Shown here in pieces: positions 18,202 to 26,433 of a stretch of 64,000 nt of DNA; within the stretch, counting starts at the first letter, position 1, and every line of letters starts with the position of its first letter. This DNA is from Pseudomonadota bacterium (lineage in GTDB: Bacteria; Pseudomonadota; Gammaproteobacteria; Xanthomonadales; Rhodanobacteraceae). The stretch spans positions 1-64,000 of the forward strand of contig JAFEDX010000001.1 of NCBI GenBank assembly GCA_018241365.1, written 5' to 3'. The notes beneath the pieces were generated by a model that ran no database searches, was not told the origin of the DNA, and was given only the letters and a program-made list of their open reading frames with translations. Both the position numbers and the translations under genes were made by a program.

Positions 18202-18627
18202 TCACACGAACCGGATCGGGTGCCCCGCACGATCGAACGCGGCGAACTCACCGACGCGTCCGTCGTGGATCGCGTTGACCATGAAGCGCAGCGGTTGCGA
18301 CGCTTCGTCACTGTTGGGGGCGATGCCGCCGCGCCCTTCGAGGCTGCCGATGAACACGATGTCCCAGGGCTGGCCGGTTTGTTCGGATTCGGCGACCAGT
18401 GCGGCGAAGCTGGCGATTTCCCCGGGCGCCTTGTCCACGCACAGACAGGGTTGCAGGTGGCCGCCTTCGCCGCGCGCGAAGCTTGCCTGCTGCGCGGCGG
18501 TGGCGTATTGGCCGAGCTGGCGTTCGGCGAATACGAACAGCAGGCGCTGCGGTTCCTCCTGCCGTCGTGCGGCCTGCAGCAATTGCTCGAAATCGTCCAG
18601 CGTCGCGGCGGTGGCCATGCCGATCAT
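18202..18627 (-). CDS. Conserved small protein of unknown function
   Basis: 141 aa, no signal peptide or membrane helix. Blocks: LDDFEQLLQAARRQEEPQRLLFVFAERQL, a FARGEGGHLQPCLCVDK segment, a SFAALVAESEQTGQPWDIVFIGSLEGRGG block, and FMVNAIHDGRVGEFAAFDRAG at the end. I recall a proteobacterial family of this shape sometimes labelled 'ribonucleotide reductase subunit alpha', but nothing here looks like a reductase and that name should not be carried over. Its ATG overlaps the stop of the AhpD-like gene (ATGA at 18624-18627), indicating coupled translation. Confidence 0.82.
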   Translation of the reverse strand: MIGMATAATLDDFEQLLQAARRQEEPQRLLFVFAERQLGQYATAAQQASFARGEGGHLQPCLCVDKAPGEIASFAALVAESEQTGQPWDIVFIGSLEGRGGIAPNSDEASQPLRFMVNAIHDGRVGEFAAFDRAGHPIRFV

Positions 18628-19094
18628 TTGCTCTTGGCGTATTGCCCCGGCTGGTAATGCCCGGGTTCGGAGCGGAACGGGATTGCGAGGCGGTTCCAGC
18701 CGTTGATCGCGATGATCGCGAAGGTCAGATCCACCAGTTCCTTCTCGCTGAAGTGTTTGCGCGCTTCGTTGTACAGCGCGTCGGATACGTCATTCTCCGA
18801 AATGCGGGTGAGCGCCTCGGTCCATGCCAGTGCCGCGCGTTCGCGATCGTTGTAGAAAGGCGATTCACGCCACGCGTTGAGCAGGTACAGCCGCTGCTCC
18901 GTCTCGCCGCCCGCGCGCGCATCCTTCGAGTGCATGTCGAGGCAGTACGCGCAGCCGTTGATCTGCGAGGCGCGCATCTTCACCAGTTCCAGCAGCTTGT
19001 GCTCGATGCCGGAATTCTCGACGTGGTCCTGCAGGGCGCGCATGGCCTTGAAGCCGCCGGGGGATGCCTGGGTGTAGTTGAGTCGTTGGGTCAT
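18624..19094 (-). CDS. Carboxymuconolactone decarboxylase / AhpD-like protein
   Basis: 156 aa alkylhydroperoxidase-D-type fold. GIEHKLLELVKMRASQINGCAYCLDMH holds the redox CxxC pair followed by the proton-relay His. ERAALAWTEALTRI and DLTFAIIAINGWNRLAIPFR complete the helical CMD domain. Such proteins are peroxidases or oxidoreductases with unknown natural reductants. ATG 19094 has AGAGGAAAT just upstream; an earlier in-frame ATG (19112) overlaps that Shine-Dalgarno. It lies 24 bp after a GST gene and overlaps the following small gene, so the three form an apparent operon. Confidence 0.9.
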   Translation of the reverse strand: MTQRLNYTQASPGGFKAMRALQDHVENSGIEHKLLELVKMRASQINGCAYCLDMHSKDARAGGETEQRLYLLNAWRESPFYNDRERAALAWTEALTRISENDVSDALYNEARKHFSEKELVDLTFAIIAINGWNRLAIPFRSEPGHYQPGQYAKSK

Positions 19095-19118
19095 CGTGAT
19101 TTCCTCTTGCATGGATTC

Positions 19119-19769
19119 TTATCCCCGCACGCCGCCGGGCTTGCACCCGGGATGCAGGCTGGCGCTCGCACTCGGCCGCGTGGCGATCCGCTCGAACCAC
19201 GGTGCAATGTTGCGCAAGGTTCGATCGAACGGCTGTTGCACCGAGGTGGCGAAGTCGAGCCAGATATAGAGCCAGATGTCGACGATGGTGAACCTGTCGC
19301 CGACGATGTAGGTGTGGCCGTCCAGCATGCGATCAAGCCAGGCGATCCGGTCCTGCGCGACGCGTTTCAGGCCTTCGGCGGCTTCCGGCGCGACCGGAAT
19401 GCGGCCCTGGAAGCGCGCCAGGCCTTCGGCGTAGTGATAGGCGTTGTGGATGTTCTCGGTGATGTTGAGTTCCGTGCGACGCTGCCACTGGCGCGTCTCG
19501 GCACGTTGTGCGGGCGTCGCTCCGATCAGCGGCGGGTCGGGATGCAACTCTTCAAGGAATTCCATGATCGCGACGGACTCGGCGATGCATGTGCCGTCGT
19601 CCAGCAGCAGCGCCGGCGTTTGCCCGGCCGGGTTGTGGGCAAGGTAGGGCGCCTGGCGATTCTCGCCCGTGAACACGTCCACCTGCCGCATCGGCAGCGT
19701 GAGGTTCTTTTCGACGAGGTACATCCTGAGCGCACGCGGCGCTGGACTCATTGCATCGAGCAGCAGCAA
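19119..19769 (-). CDS. Glutathione S-transferase family protein
   Basis: 216 aa. The thioredoxin half reads MLLLDAMSPAPRALRMYLVEKN (active-site Ser region), then HNPAGQTPALLLDDG (cis-Pro) and ESVAIMEFLEELHP (gamma-Glu binding). The C-terminal helical domain has GDRFTIVDIWLYIWLDF. The start at 19769 is TTG, needed to complete beta-strand 1 (LLLDA); the next in-frame ATG (19751) would cut it away. It heads the GST / AhpD-like / small-protein operon. The set suggests defence against organic peroxides or electrophiles, but the substrate is unknown. Confidence 0.87.
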   Translation of the reverse strand: MLLLDAMSPAPRALRMYLVEKNLTLPMRQVDVFTGENRQAPYLAHNPAGQTPALLLDDGTCIAESVAIMEFLEELHPDPPLIGATPAQRAETRQWQRRTELNITENIHNAYHYAEGLARFQGRIPVAPEAAEGLKRVAQDRIAWLDRMLDGHTYIVGDRFTIVDIWLYIWLDFATSVQQPFDRTLRNIAPWFERIATRPSASASLHPGCKPGGVRG

Positions 19770-19785
19770 GGCGGTGTCCCCGCGC

Positions 19786-20736
19786 TCAGTGGAACGGCAC
19801 GGGTTTGTCAGCCCCCGGCGCCGGATGCATGAAGAAATCGTGCAGGTACTTCTCGCCCTCGTCGTCGAAGATGGTCACGACGGTCTTGAGTTCCGGGTAT
19901 TGCTGGCGGATGCGCTGCGCCGCGATCAGGTGCGCGCCGGAACTCGGCCCGCAGAACAGTCCGCGGGTGCGCGCAAGTTTGCGCATTTCCGCGACGGCTT
20001 CGCTGCTGGCGACCGCAGTGGTGTCGCGCACCAGTTCGCGGTGGTGCGCAAAGATGCCGGGGACGAAACCGTCCGAGATGCCTTCGATCTGGTGCAGCGC
20101 GACTTCGCCGCACAGGATGGTGCGCGATTCCGACGGTTCCATCGCGAACAGCCGCACGTTGGGATTGACCTTGCGGAACGCCTGGCCTACGCCGATCAGG
20201 GTGCCGCCGGTGCCGACGCCGTGCACGAAGGCGTCGGGCACGCGGCCATCCGGCAGCTGGTTGAGGATTTCCGGCCCCAGCCATTCGCGGTTTTCCTCGA
20301 CGTTCCATTCCGATTCGAACTGGCCGGGGAAGAAGAAGCCGGGCTGCTTGCCGAGTTCGCGCGCGCGTTCCAGCGCGTCGTTGACGTGGAAGGTGCCGAC
20401 AAACAGCACCTCGGCGCCGAACGCGCGCGAAATCGCGACGCGCTCGCTGGACAGGCCTTCCGGCATCACCACGATCATCTTGTAGCCCTTGACCGCGGCC
20501 ACCATCGAGAACGCGTTGCCGGTGTTGCCGCTGGTGGCTTCGACGATGGTGTCGCCGGGTTTGAGTTGGCCTTCCTGTTCCGCGCGTTCGACGATGTACT
20601 TGGCGATGCGCGCCTTGATCGAACCGGACGGATTCAGGAACTCGCATTTGGCGAATACGCCGTTGATGTCCAGCAGCGGGGTGTCGCCGATCGCGTCGAG
20701 GATGTTGGAGGAAACGCCGGGGTAACGCAGGGGCAT
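19786..20736 (-). CDS. PLP-dependent cysteine synthase family protein
   Basis: 316 aa beta-family PLP enzyme similar to O-acetylserine sulfhydrylase / cystathionine beta-synthase catalytic domains. It has PSGSIKARIAKYIVERA with the Schiff-base Lys41, the EATSGNTGNAFSMVA substrate loop, and GVGTGGTLIGVGQAF binding PLP phosphate. The residue after the Lys is Ala where most family members have Asp (SIKDR), so substrate specificity may differ. The protein lacks a CBS domain. The downstream GST gene follows within 17 bp, so co-transcription is plausible. Confidence 0.88.
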   Translation of the reverse strand: MPLRYPGVSSNILDAIGDTPLLDINGVFAKCEFLNPSGSIKARIAKYIVERAEQEGQLKPGDTIVEATSGNTGNAFSMVAAVKGYKMIVVMPEGLSSERVAISRAFGAEVLFVGTFHVNDALERARELGKQPGFFFPGQFESEWNVEENREWLGPEILNQLPDGRVPDAFVHGVGTGGTLIGVGQAFRKVNPNVRLFAMEPSESRTILCGEVALHQIEGISDGFVPGIFAHHRELVRDTTAVASSEAVAEMRKLARTRGLFCGPSSGAHLIAAQRIRQQYPELKTVVTIFDDEGEKYLHDFFMHPAPGADKPVPFH

Positions 20737-20888
20737 GGTGGTGGCCGGGCTTGAAATGCTTCAGTCTCGCTGGATTTCTTGCATGTTACGCTGATCCAGG
20801 TCAGGCATCGGACGCTTGCCGCGCGTGGCGTAAGATTCCCGTGGCGTGCGCCGTGTGCGGATGCAGGCGTGCGCAGCCGGGAGCCGGG

Positions 20889-21926
20889 ATGTTCGCGTAC
20901 GGGAAATGGATGATCGTGGGATTGTTCGCCGTGGCCGGCTGCGCCAGTGCGGGCGACCCGCCGGCCGCGCCGCCACCCAGCGCAGACCAGATCGTCAACC
21001 AGTTCCAGAAGAATGGCGGCGTGTTTCCGGGGCGGCGCCGCAACCACGCCAAGGGCGTGTGCGTTTCCGGTTACTTCGACAGCAGCGGCGCGGCCGCGCG
21101 CTATTCGGTGGCGCAAGTCTTCGCGCCGGGTGAGCGCACGCCGGTGATCGGCCGCCTGTCGATTCCCGGGACCAATCCGTACGCGTGGGACGACGGCACG
21201 CCGATCCGCGGCATGGCGCTGGATTTCCTGCAGGCCGACGGCCAGCAATGGCGCACGGCGATGAATGCCGTCCCGTTTTTCCCAGTCGCCACACCGCAGC
21301 TCAATTACGAATTCCTGCAAGCGCAGCAACCGGTCGTTGCGACCGGCGAACCCGATCCGGAAAAGCTCGCTGCATTCTTCGCCACCCACCCGAAAGCCAA
21401 TGCGTTCCGGATCTGGGACCGGACTACCAAACCGTCCACGAGCTACGCGACCGTGCGCTACAACAGCCTCGATGCGTTTTATCTCGTGGATGCGCGTGGC
21501 CAGAGGCAGGCCGTACGCTGGAGCATGGCGCCGGAGGCTGCTGCCGAAGATCGCGCGGCCCCCACCAACGATCCTGATTTCCTCGCCGGGGATTTGCGCG
21601 CGCGCCTTGCGCATGCGCCGTTGCGATGGCGCCTGGTGGTCACGCTGGCCGCACCCGGCGATGCGATCGACGATGCGTCGGTCGCGTGGCCGGCGGATCG
21701 CCCGCAAGTCGATGCCGGCACCCTGGTGATCCTCGCCAGCCAGCCACAGCGCATCGGCGTGTGCCGCGACATCAGCTTCGATCCGCTGGTGCTGCCGCGC
21801 GGTATCGAACCGTCCGCCGATCCGCTGTTGCAGGATCGCGCCGCGACCTATGCGGAATCGCTGCGCCGGCGCCTGCAGGACCAGCGCAACGATGCGCCGG
21901 TACCGGCATCGGCCAGCCACCCGTAG
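20889..21926 (+). CDS. Catalase-related (SrpA-type) peroxidase, lipoprotein
   Basis: 345 aa, the short mono-domain heme catalase family. A lipoprotein signal (MFAYGKWMIVGLFAVAGC, lipobox VAGC) predicts a periplasmic membrane-anchored enzyme. GGVFPGRRRNHAKGVCVSGYF holds the distal heme His, and IPGTNPYAWDDGTPIRGMALDF and the ATVRYNSLDAFYLVD region follow family order. ATG 20889 begins the signal peptide; the open frame upstream to 20751 does not. It is divergent from the cysteine synthase, and convergent with the hydroxybutyrate dehydrogenase gene, so monocistronic. Confidence 0.9.
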   Translation: MFAYGKWMIVGLFAVAGCASAGDPPAAPPPSADQIVNQFQKNGGVFPGRRRNHAKGVCVSGYFDSSGAAARYSVAQVFAPGERTPVIGRLSIPGTNPYAWDDGTPIRGMALDFLQADGQQWRTAMNAVPFFPVATPQLNYEFLQAQQPVVATGEPDPEKLAAFFATHPKANAFRIWDRTTKPSTSYATVRYNSLDAFYLVDARGQRQAVRWSMAPEAAAEDRAAPTNDPDFLAGDLRARLAHAPLRWRLVVTLAAPGDAIDDASVAWPADRPQVDAGTLVILASQPQRIGVCRDISFDPLVLPRGIEPSADPLLQDRAATYAESLRRRLQDQRNDAPVPASASHP

Positions 21927-21956
21927 CGGCGCGTCCTGCCGCGTTGCGTGGTCACC

Positions 21957-22736
21957 TCACTGCATGAACCAGCCGTGGCTCGCCACCAGCGACTGGCCGG
22001 TCAGCGCGTTGCTCGGAAACGCGGCGAAGAACAATGCCACGTTGGCGATGTCGTCGAGCGTAGTGAATTCGCCATCGACGGTGTCCTTCAGCATCACCTT
22101 CTTGATGACTTCCTCTTCGCTGATGCCGAGGTCGCGCGCCTGTTCCGGGATCTGCTTTTCGACCAGCGGAGTGCGCACGAAGCCGGGGCAGATCACGTTG
22201 GCGCGCACGCCGTGTCTGGCGCCTTCCTTGGCCACCACTTTCGCCAAGCCGATCAAGCCGTGCTTGGCGGTGACGTAAGGCGCCTTCAGCACCGAGGCTT
22301 CCTTGGAGTGCACCGAGCCCATGTAGATCACGCTGCCGCTGCCTTGCTTGTACATGTGCGGCAGGCAAGCCCTGGTGGTGAGGAACGCGCCGTCGAGATG
22401 GATCGCGAGCAGCTTTTTCCACTCGGCCAGCGAGAATTGTTCCAGCGGGTGGATGATCTGGATGCCGGCGTTGCTGACCAGCACATCGACCTTGCCCCAG
22501 GCTTGCACGACTGCATTGACGCCAGCGTTGACCGCTGTTTCGTCGGTGACGTCCATCGCGACGCCCATGGCCTGTCCACCGGTTTGCTTCAACTCCGCGG
22601 CGGTGGCGTCGGCGGCCTGCTGGTTGAGGTCGGCGATAGCGACCTTCGCACCTTCCTTCGCATACAGCGTCGCGATGGCCTTGCCCAGCCCGCTGGCGGA
22701 ACCCGTGACGATGGCGACCTTGTCTTGCAGTTTCAT
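21957..22736 (-). CDS. 3-hydroxybutyrate dehydrogenase (SDR)
   Basis: NAD-dependent oxidation of D-3-hydroxybutyrate to acetoacetate. 259 aa classical short-chain dehydrogenase: [13 protein letters not shown] (nucleotide loop), SNAGIQ, catalytic [23 protein letters not shown] (Ser-Tyr-Lys), then the [26 protein letters not shown] region typical of BDH. ATG 22736 is the family start. It lies about 100 bp downstream of a patatin-like gene on the same strand. BDH with a patatin-type hydrolase suggests polyhydroxybutyrate turnover, which is inference from context. Confidence 0.9.
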   Translation of the reverse strand: MKLQDKVAIVTGSASGLGKAIATLYAKEGAKVAIADLNQQAADATAAELKQTGGQAMGVAMDVTDETAVNAGVNAVVQAWGKVDVLVSNAGIQIIHPLEQFSLAEWKKLLAIHLDGAFLTTRACLPHMYKQGSGSVIYMGSVHSKEASVLKAPYVTAKHGLIGLAKVVAKEGARHGVRANVICPGFVRTPLVEKQIPEQARDLGISEEEVIKKVMLKDTVDGEFTTLDDIANVALFFAAFPSNALTGQSLVASHGWFMQ

Positions 22737-22840
22737 GGTGTGCTCCCTGGCTCGAATGGAGAAACGAATCCGTCGCTGACGGGTTCGCGTCAATCTTCTA
22801 GGTTATCGCGTGCGGCATGGTGTGATCGAACCGGCAAGCT

Positions 22841-24067
22841 TCATGCGGGATCCCGGCCGGCCTTGCGCGGCGGCGTGTGCGGCGTCAGGTCGAGCACCGT
22901 GATGCTGCCGGGCTGGTGGCTGCGCGCGGCGCAGCGCGGATGTTCCAGACTGGTCTGCATGTCGGCAGCGCCTTTTTGCCAGCGCTCCAGCATCGACTGG
23001 CGCGAAAATTCGTAGTCCTTCGACTGGCTCTCGTGGTGGGCGCTGCGGTAGATGAGGTGCATGATGGTGAGTGCGCCCGGCGCACACAGGCCCGTCAAAC
23101 GCGCGAGGTCGGGGTCGCCGGCGAAGGAAGCGGGCAGCCTGGCCGCCAGCCGGCGCGCGGCTTCGCCGAGTTCGTGCAGGTGCCTGGCCCGGTCGGTGTT
23201 GAGGCGGGTGCGGCTGGAATAGCGGATGTCCTTCACCCGTTCGGCGACTTCGTTGAGGTTTTCGGGCAGGGGCCCGCGCGCGCTGAAAAGATCGACCTGC
23301 ACCACCAGCATGTCGTGCGCGGACTGTCGCTCCATGACGTACTGCAGCGGCGTGTTGGAGACAAGGCCGCCGTCCCAGTAATGCTCGCCGTCGATCTCGA
23401 CCGGCGGAAATCCGGGCGGCAGCGCGCCGCTGGCCATGATGTGGCGCGCATCGATGCGTCCGCAGTCACCGGGGCTGGCCGAGTCGAAGTAACGGTAGTT
23501 GCCGGTGGTGATGTCGACCGCGCCCACCGACAGCCGCACCTTGTGGCGCGCATTGCGGGTGTTGATGAGGTCGAAATCGATCAGGTCTTCGAGCGTTTGC
23601 TTCAGCGGCGCGGTGTCGTAGTAACTCAACGCGCCCGGCATCCCGGGCCACTGCAACGGCGCGGGCGGGACGCGCGGTTCGAAGAACCCCTCCACGCCAA
23701 AGGTCGCCGCCAGCGCTGCGCGCGTTTCGTTCGCGAGCTCCCGCGCTTCGCCCGTGGTCCCGGCCGGCAGCGTGAACCAGCGCAACCGCGAGGTCACCAG
23801 ATCCCAGAACTCGTGCAGGCGTTGCACCCGCCGCTCGGGCGGATTGCCGGCGATGATCGCGGCGTTGATCGCGCCGATCGACACCCCGGCGACCCAGTCG
23901 GGCCGCAGGCCGTGTGCGTCCATCTGCTCGTATACGCCGGCTTGGTAGGCGCCGAGCGCGCCGCCGCCCTGCAGCACCAGCGTGCAGGTTTCGCCGTGGG
24001 CGGATGGGTTCGTGATCGGATCCGGCTTTGATCTTGCGGATTTCCGGATAGCAGCAGATCTGGGCAC
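22841..24067 (-). CDS. Patatin-like phospholipase family protein
   Basis: 408 aa. Seen: LVLQGGGALGAYQAGVYEQM (oxyanion loop), GVSIGAINAAIIAG with the nucleophile in GxSxG, and YWDGGLVSNTPLQYVM with the DGG aspartate of the Ser-Asp dyad. The ~150-aa C-terminal extension (SSRTRLNTDRARHLHELGEAARRL, LTIMHLIYRSAHHESQSKDYEFS) is the domain found in patatins adjacent to hydroxybutyrate dehydrogenase. GTG 24067 is chosen because GGAAGGA precedes it; an in-frame ATG at 24235 would add 56 low-complexity residues. Lipid or PHB-granule hydrolase are both possible. Confidence 0.87.
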   Translation of the reverse strand: MPRSAAIRKSARSKPDPITNPSAHGETCTLVLQGGGALGAYQAGVYEQMDAHGLRPDWVAGVSIGAINAAIIAGNPPERRVQRLHEFWDLVTSRLRWFTLPAGTTGEARELANETRAALAATFGVEGFFEPRVPPAPLQWPGMPGALSYYDTAPLKQTLEDLIDFDLINTRNARHKVRLSVGAVDITTGNYRYFDSASPGDCGRIDARHIMASGALPPGFPPVEIDGEHYWDGGLVSNTPLQYVMERQSAHDMLVVQVDLFSARGPLPENLNEVAERVKDIRYSSRTRLNTDRARHLHELGEAARRLAARLPASFAGDPDLARLTGLCAPGALTIMHLIYRSAHHESQSKDYEFSRQSMLERWQKGAADMQTSLEHPRCAARSHQPGSITVLDLTPHTPPRKAGRDPA

Positions 24068-24289
24068 GGTGGCATTCCTTCCGTCGTGGTGCGGTTGACT
24101 TGGTTCAACGTTTGCGGCCGCGCGCCCCTCCGCGCATGGCCGTCGCGGTGTTGGACCGCCCCGCGCCTGCGTGGTTCCTGTGCGCGAAACCTGCGCCCGA
24201 TGCATTGCGTCGCCTGGAACTTCACGCATGCACAACGCACAGGTGGCGGCGACGCCACCACCCGTGCGTCGAACTCGGCAACGCGTCGC

Positions 24290-24718
24290 TTACCAGCTGT
24301 AGCTGCCCTTGGGTTTCTGCGTTGGCGTCGCTCCCAGCGCGGCAGCGGCCTTGGCGGCGTCCTGTTGCGCGCTGGAGAGGGAATCCGACTTCAATCCGCT
24401 TTGTGCGTCGGCCAATGCACTCTGCAGTTTGCCGTGCAGGGCCTGGTCGCTGGCGGAATCGGCGATTGCACCATCGCCCTGGTTCTGGCAGGGGTTGCCG
24501 GCCTTGGCATCGAAGCCCGTGCCCTTGGGGCCGACGAGGCAGTTGATCACGTGGTGCAGATGCGTGTGCGCTTCCGCGAGCGTCGTGGCGCTCTGCGCCA
24601 TCAGCGCATGTGCGTGGGCGGTGCTCACTTCGTTGCTGGCACTGCCTTGCGCGAACGCCGCGAATGAAAGACCGGTCGCGAGTGCGCCGGCGATACCCAT
24701 TGCCAGAAGCTTCTTCAT
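24290..24718 (-). CDS. Exported His-rich small protein of unknown function
   Basis: 142 aa, with signal peptide MKKLLAMGIAGALATGLSFAAFA. The mature protein begins with a His-rich helix (STAHAHALMAQSATTLAEAHTHLHHVINCLVG), then a loop KGTGFDAKAGNPCQNQGDGAI whose two Cys could form a disulfide, then an Ala-rich helix. The spaced histidines suggest metal or heme binding, but I recognise no family. It lies about 98 bp downstream of the multicopper oxidase gene on the same strand, so a shared role in periplasmic metal handling is possible. Tight AGAGAG Shine-Dalgarno upstream. Confidence 0.8.
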   Translation of the reverse strand: MKKLLAMGIAGALATGLSFAAFAQGSASNEVSTAHAHALMAQSATTLAEAHTHLHHVINCLVGPKGTGFDAKAGNPCQNQGDGAIADSASDQALHGKLQSALADAQSGLKSDSLSSAQQDAAKAAAALGATPTQKPKGSYSW

Positions 24719-24815
24719 TGCTCTCTCCGGTATGTCTGCCGTATTGCGGCCTTGCAGCGTACCGGCCGGAATGTAATCGGCGCGTGTAAGCAGGCGCGGC
24801 CGATTCAGTTTCCAG

Positions 24816-26303
24816 TCAAACGGTGTCGAACACTGCCATGAAGCCGAAGTCCATGTGCTGCTGCATGTGGCAGCAGAACACCGCGCGGCCCGGCTGGGCG
24901 GCGGTGAAATCGACCTCGGTGGTCTGGAATGGCGGCACCAGCACCACGTCCTTGATCACGCCCGCGATCGGATGGCCATGGATGCTGGTGAGTTCGAAGG
25001 AATGCCGCAGCAGGTGCAGGGGATGGATGTCGCCGCTGGCGTTGCGCAGGCGCAGGCGGTAACGCTTGCCGAATTGCAGCTTGCGCGTGACCGGCATGGT
25101 CTTCCAGTCGTACGGCACGCCGTTGATCGCGTACAGGTCGAAGCCGTCCGCCGCGCTCTGGCGCGCGGTGAACAGCATGTCGATCACTTCGTCGGGCGTC
25201 TGCAGCATGCGCGCCGGATCGGCGAACAGCCGGTAGTCCCACTTGAACGCGGGTGGCGCTTGCCATTGCGGTTCGCCGCTGGCGCCCGCGTACTCGACCA
25301 CGATGCCCATGCCGGCTTCGCGGTCGGCGTCGGCGGTGTCGCCCAGCACCCACACGCCGGGATGATCCATCTGCACGATCGCGGACACCCGCTCGGACGC
25401 GCCCAGCCACAGCACCGGCACCGTGGCTGGATGTGGCACCGGATTGCCGTCCAGTGCGACGACTTCGAACACGTGGCCGGGCAGGGCCAGGCTGCGGTTC
25501 TCGGTGGCACTGGCGTTGAGCACCTGCAGCAGCACGCGTTCGCCGCGCTTGACCCGGATCGGCTCGCCGTAGCCCAGCGACCTGCCGTTGATCGCGAACG
25601 CCCCGTACGCGAGTTCGTAGCCCGGCGGCACCTTGCCGGCGTTTGGATCGGCGTTGGCGGCGATGGTGACCAGCGGAATCTCCATGCCATCCGGTGCCAT
25701 GAACGGCGTGTCGTCGTCCATGCGCGTGAGATAGGGCTGGAATTCCTTGAGGGTCAGGAACACCTCGCGGTCGTGACGGCCGGGGTTGTGCGCAGGCTCG
25801 ATGAACACCGGCCCCACGAGGCCGCTGTAGAGCCCGCGCGAGAGATCGGCGCCCGCGCGCACGAGGCTGTGGTACATGCGCAGCCCGGATGGCCCGGGCG
25901 TGAACACTTCGCGCTTGTGGCCACGTGCCGGCACCGGCGGGGTGCCTTCTTCGTCGGCGCCATCCACGCTGGCGGGCAGATGCTGGCCGTGCCAGTTCAC
26001 CTGCTCGTCGTGATCAGTGTCGTTGAAGATGTCGAGGGTGACCGGCCGGCCCTCGCGGAAGCGCAGCAGCGGGCCCGGGAAATCGCCGTTGTACAACGTG
26101 GTCGAGATGAACTTTTCCGGCGCGAGCTCCAGGATTCCGGTGGCAATGCGCAGGCTGTAGTCAGCCTTGCCGCCCAGATCCGCCGCCGATGCCGCCGACG
26201 TGGCAGCGTGCGCCATTTGCGCGCCGAGGGCTTCCGCACCGGGAAACAGGCCCGCCGCGAGCGCGGTGAGGCTGGCGGTCTTCAGGAAATCGCGGCGATC
26301 CAT
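24816..26303 (-). CDS. Multicopper oxidase homologue with intact type 1 site and depleted trinuclear site
   Basis: 495 aa, three cupredoxin domains, exported by Tat (MDRRDFLKTASLTALAAGLFPG). The four copper motifs read NWHG (103-106), MYHSL (143-147), HPLHLLRH (427-434) and CCHMQQH (477-483). Canonical forms are HWHG, WYHSH, HPxHLHGH and HCHxxxH. Type 1 ligands H427, C478 and H483 remain, and Phe488 sits at the axial position. Each motif has lost one trinuclear histidine (N103, L147, L432, C477). The fold is otherwise well conserved, with LPGHVFEVVALDGNPV and DVVLVPPFQTTEVDF. It may be an electron-transfer or folding protein, not an oxidase. ATG 26303 begins the Tat signal. Confidence 0.88.
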   Translation of the reverse strand: MDRRDFLKTASLTALAAGLFPGAEALGAQMAHAATSAASAADLGGKADYSLRIATGILELAPEKFISTTLYNGDFPGPLLRFREGRPVTLDIFNDTDHDEQVNWHGQHLPASVDGADEEGTPPVPARGHKREVFTPGPSGLRMYHSLVRAGADLSRGLYSGLVGPVFIEPAHNPGRHDREVFLTLKEFQPYLTRMDDDTPFMAPDGMEIPLVTIAANADPNAGKVPPGYELAYGAFAINGRSLGYGEPIRVKRGERVLLQVLNASATENRSLALPGHVFEVVALDGNPVPHPATVPVLWLGASERVSAIVQMDHPGVWVLGDTADADREAGMGIVVEYAGASGEPQWQAPPAFKWDYRLFADPARMLQTPDEVIDMLFTARQSAADGFDLYAINGVPYDWKTMPVTRKLQFGKRYRLRLRNASGDIHPLHLLRHSFELTSIHGHPIAGVIKDVVLVPPFQTTEVDFTAAQPGRAVFCCHMQQHMDFGFMAVFDTV

Positions 26304-26328
26304 GGTCGACTCCGGCGGCAATGCAAAT

Positions 26329-26347
26329 GAGAATGATAAACGATTGC
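26329..26347 (-). promoter_or_regulatory. Fur-box-like sequence upstream of the multicopper oxidase gene
   Basis: GAGAATGATAAACGATTGC matches 13 of 19 positions of the GATAATGATAATCATTATC consensus. It lies 26 bp upstream of the oxidase start, within the 130 bp divergent region shared with the MpaB-like gene. It is weak on its own and could reflect chance AT-richness. Confidence 0.35.
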
Positions 26348-26433
26348 CGTCGGCAGCGGACACCACGGTATGCGGCCTTGGCGTAAGCACACTTGCGGGA
26401 GCCGCTGCACCGCAGACGGTGTTAAATGGCTTC

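Noticed and set aside
18202-18627. Annotation as a ribonucleotide reductase subunit
   Set aside because: The protein is 141 aa with no nucleotide-reductase motif; the label appears to be a copied name.
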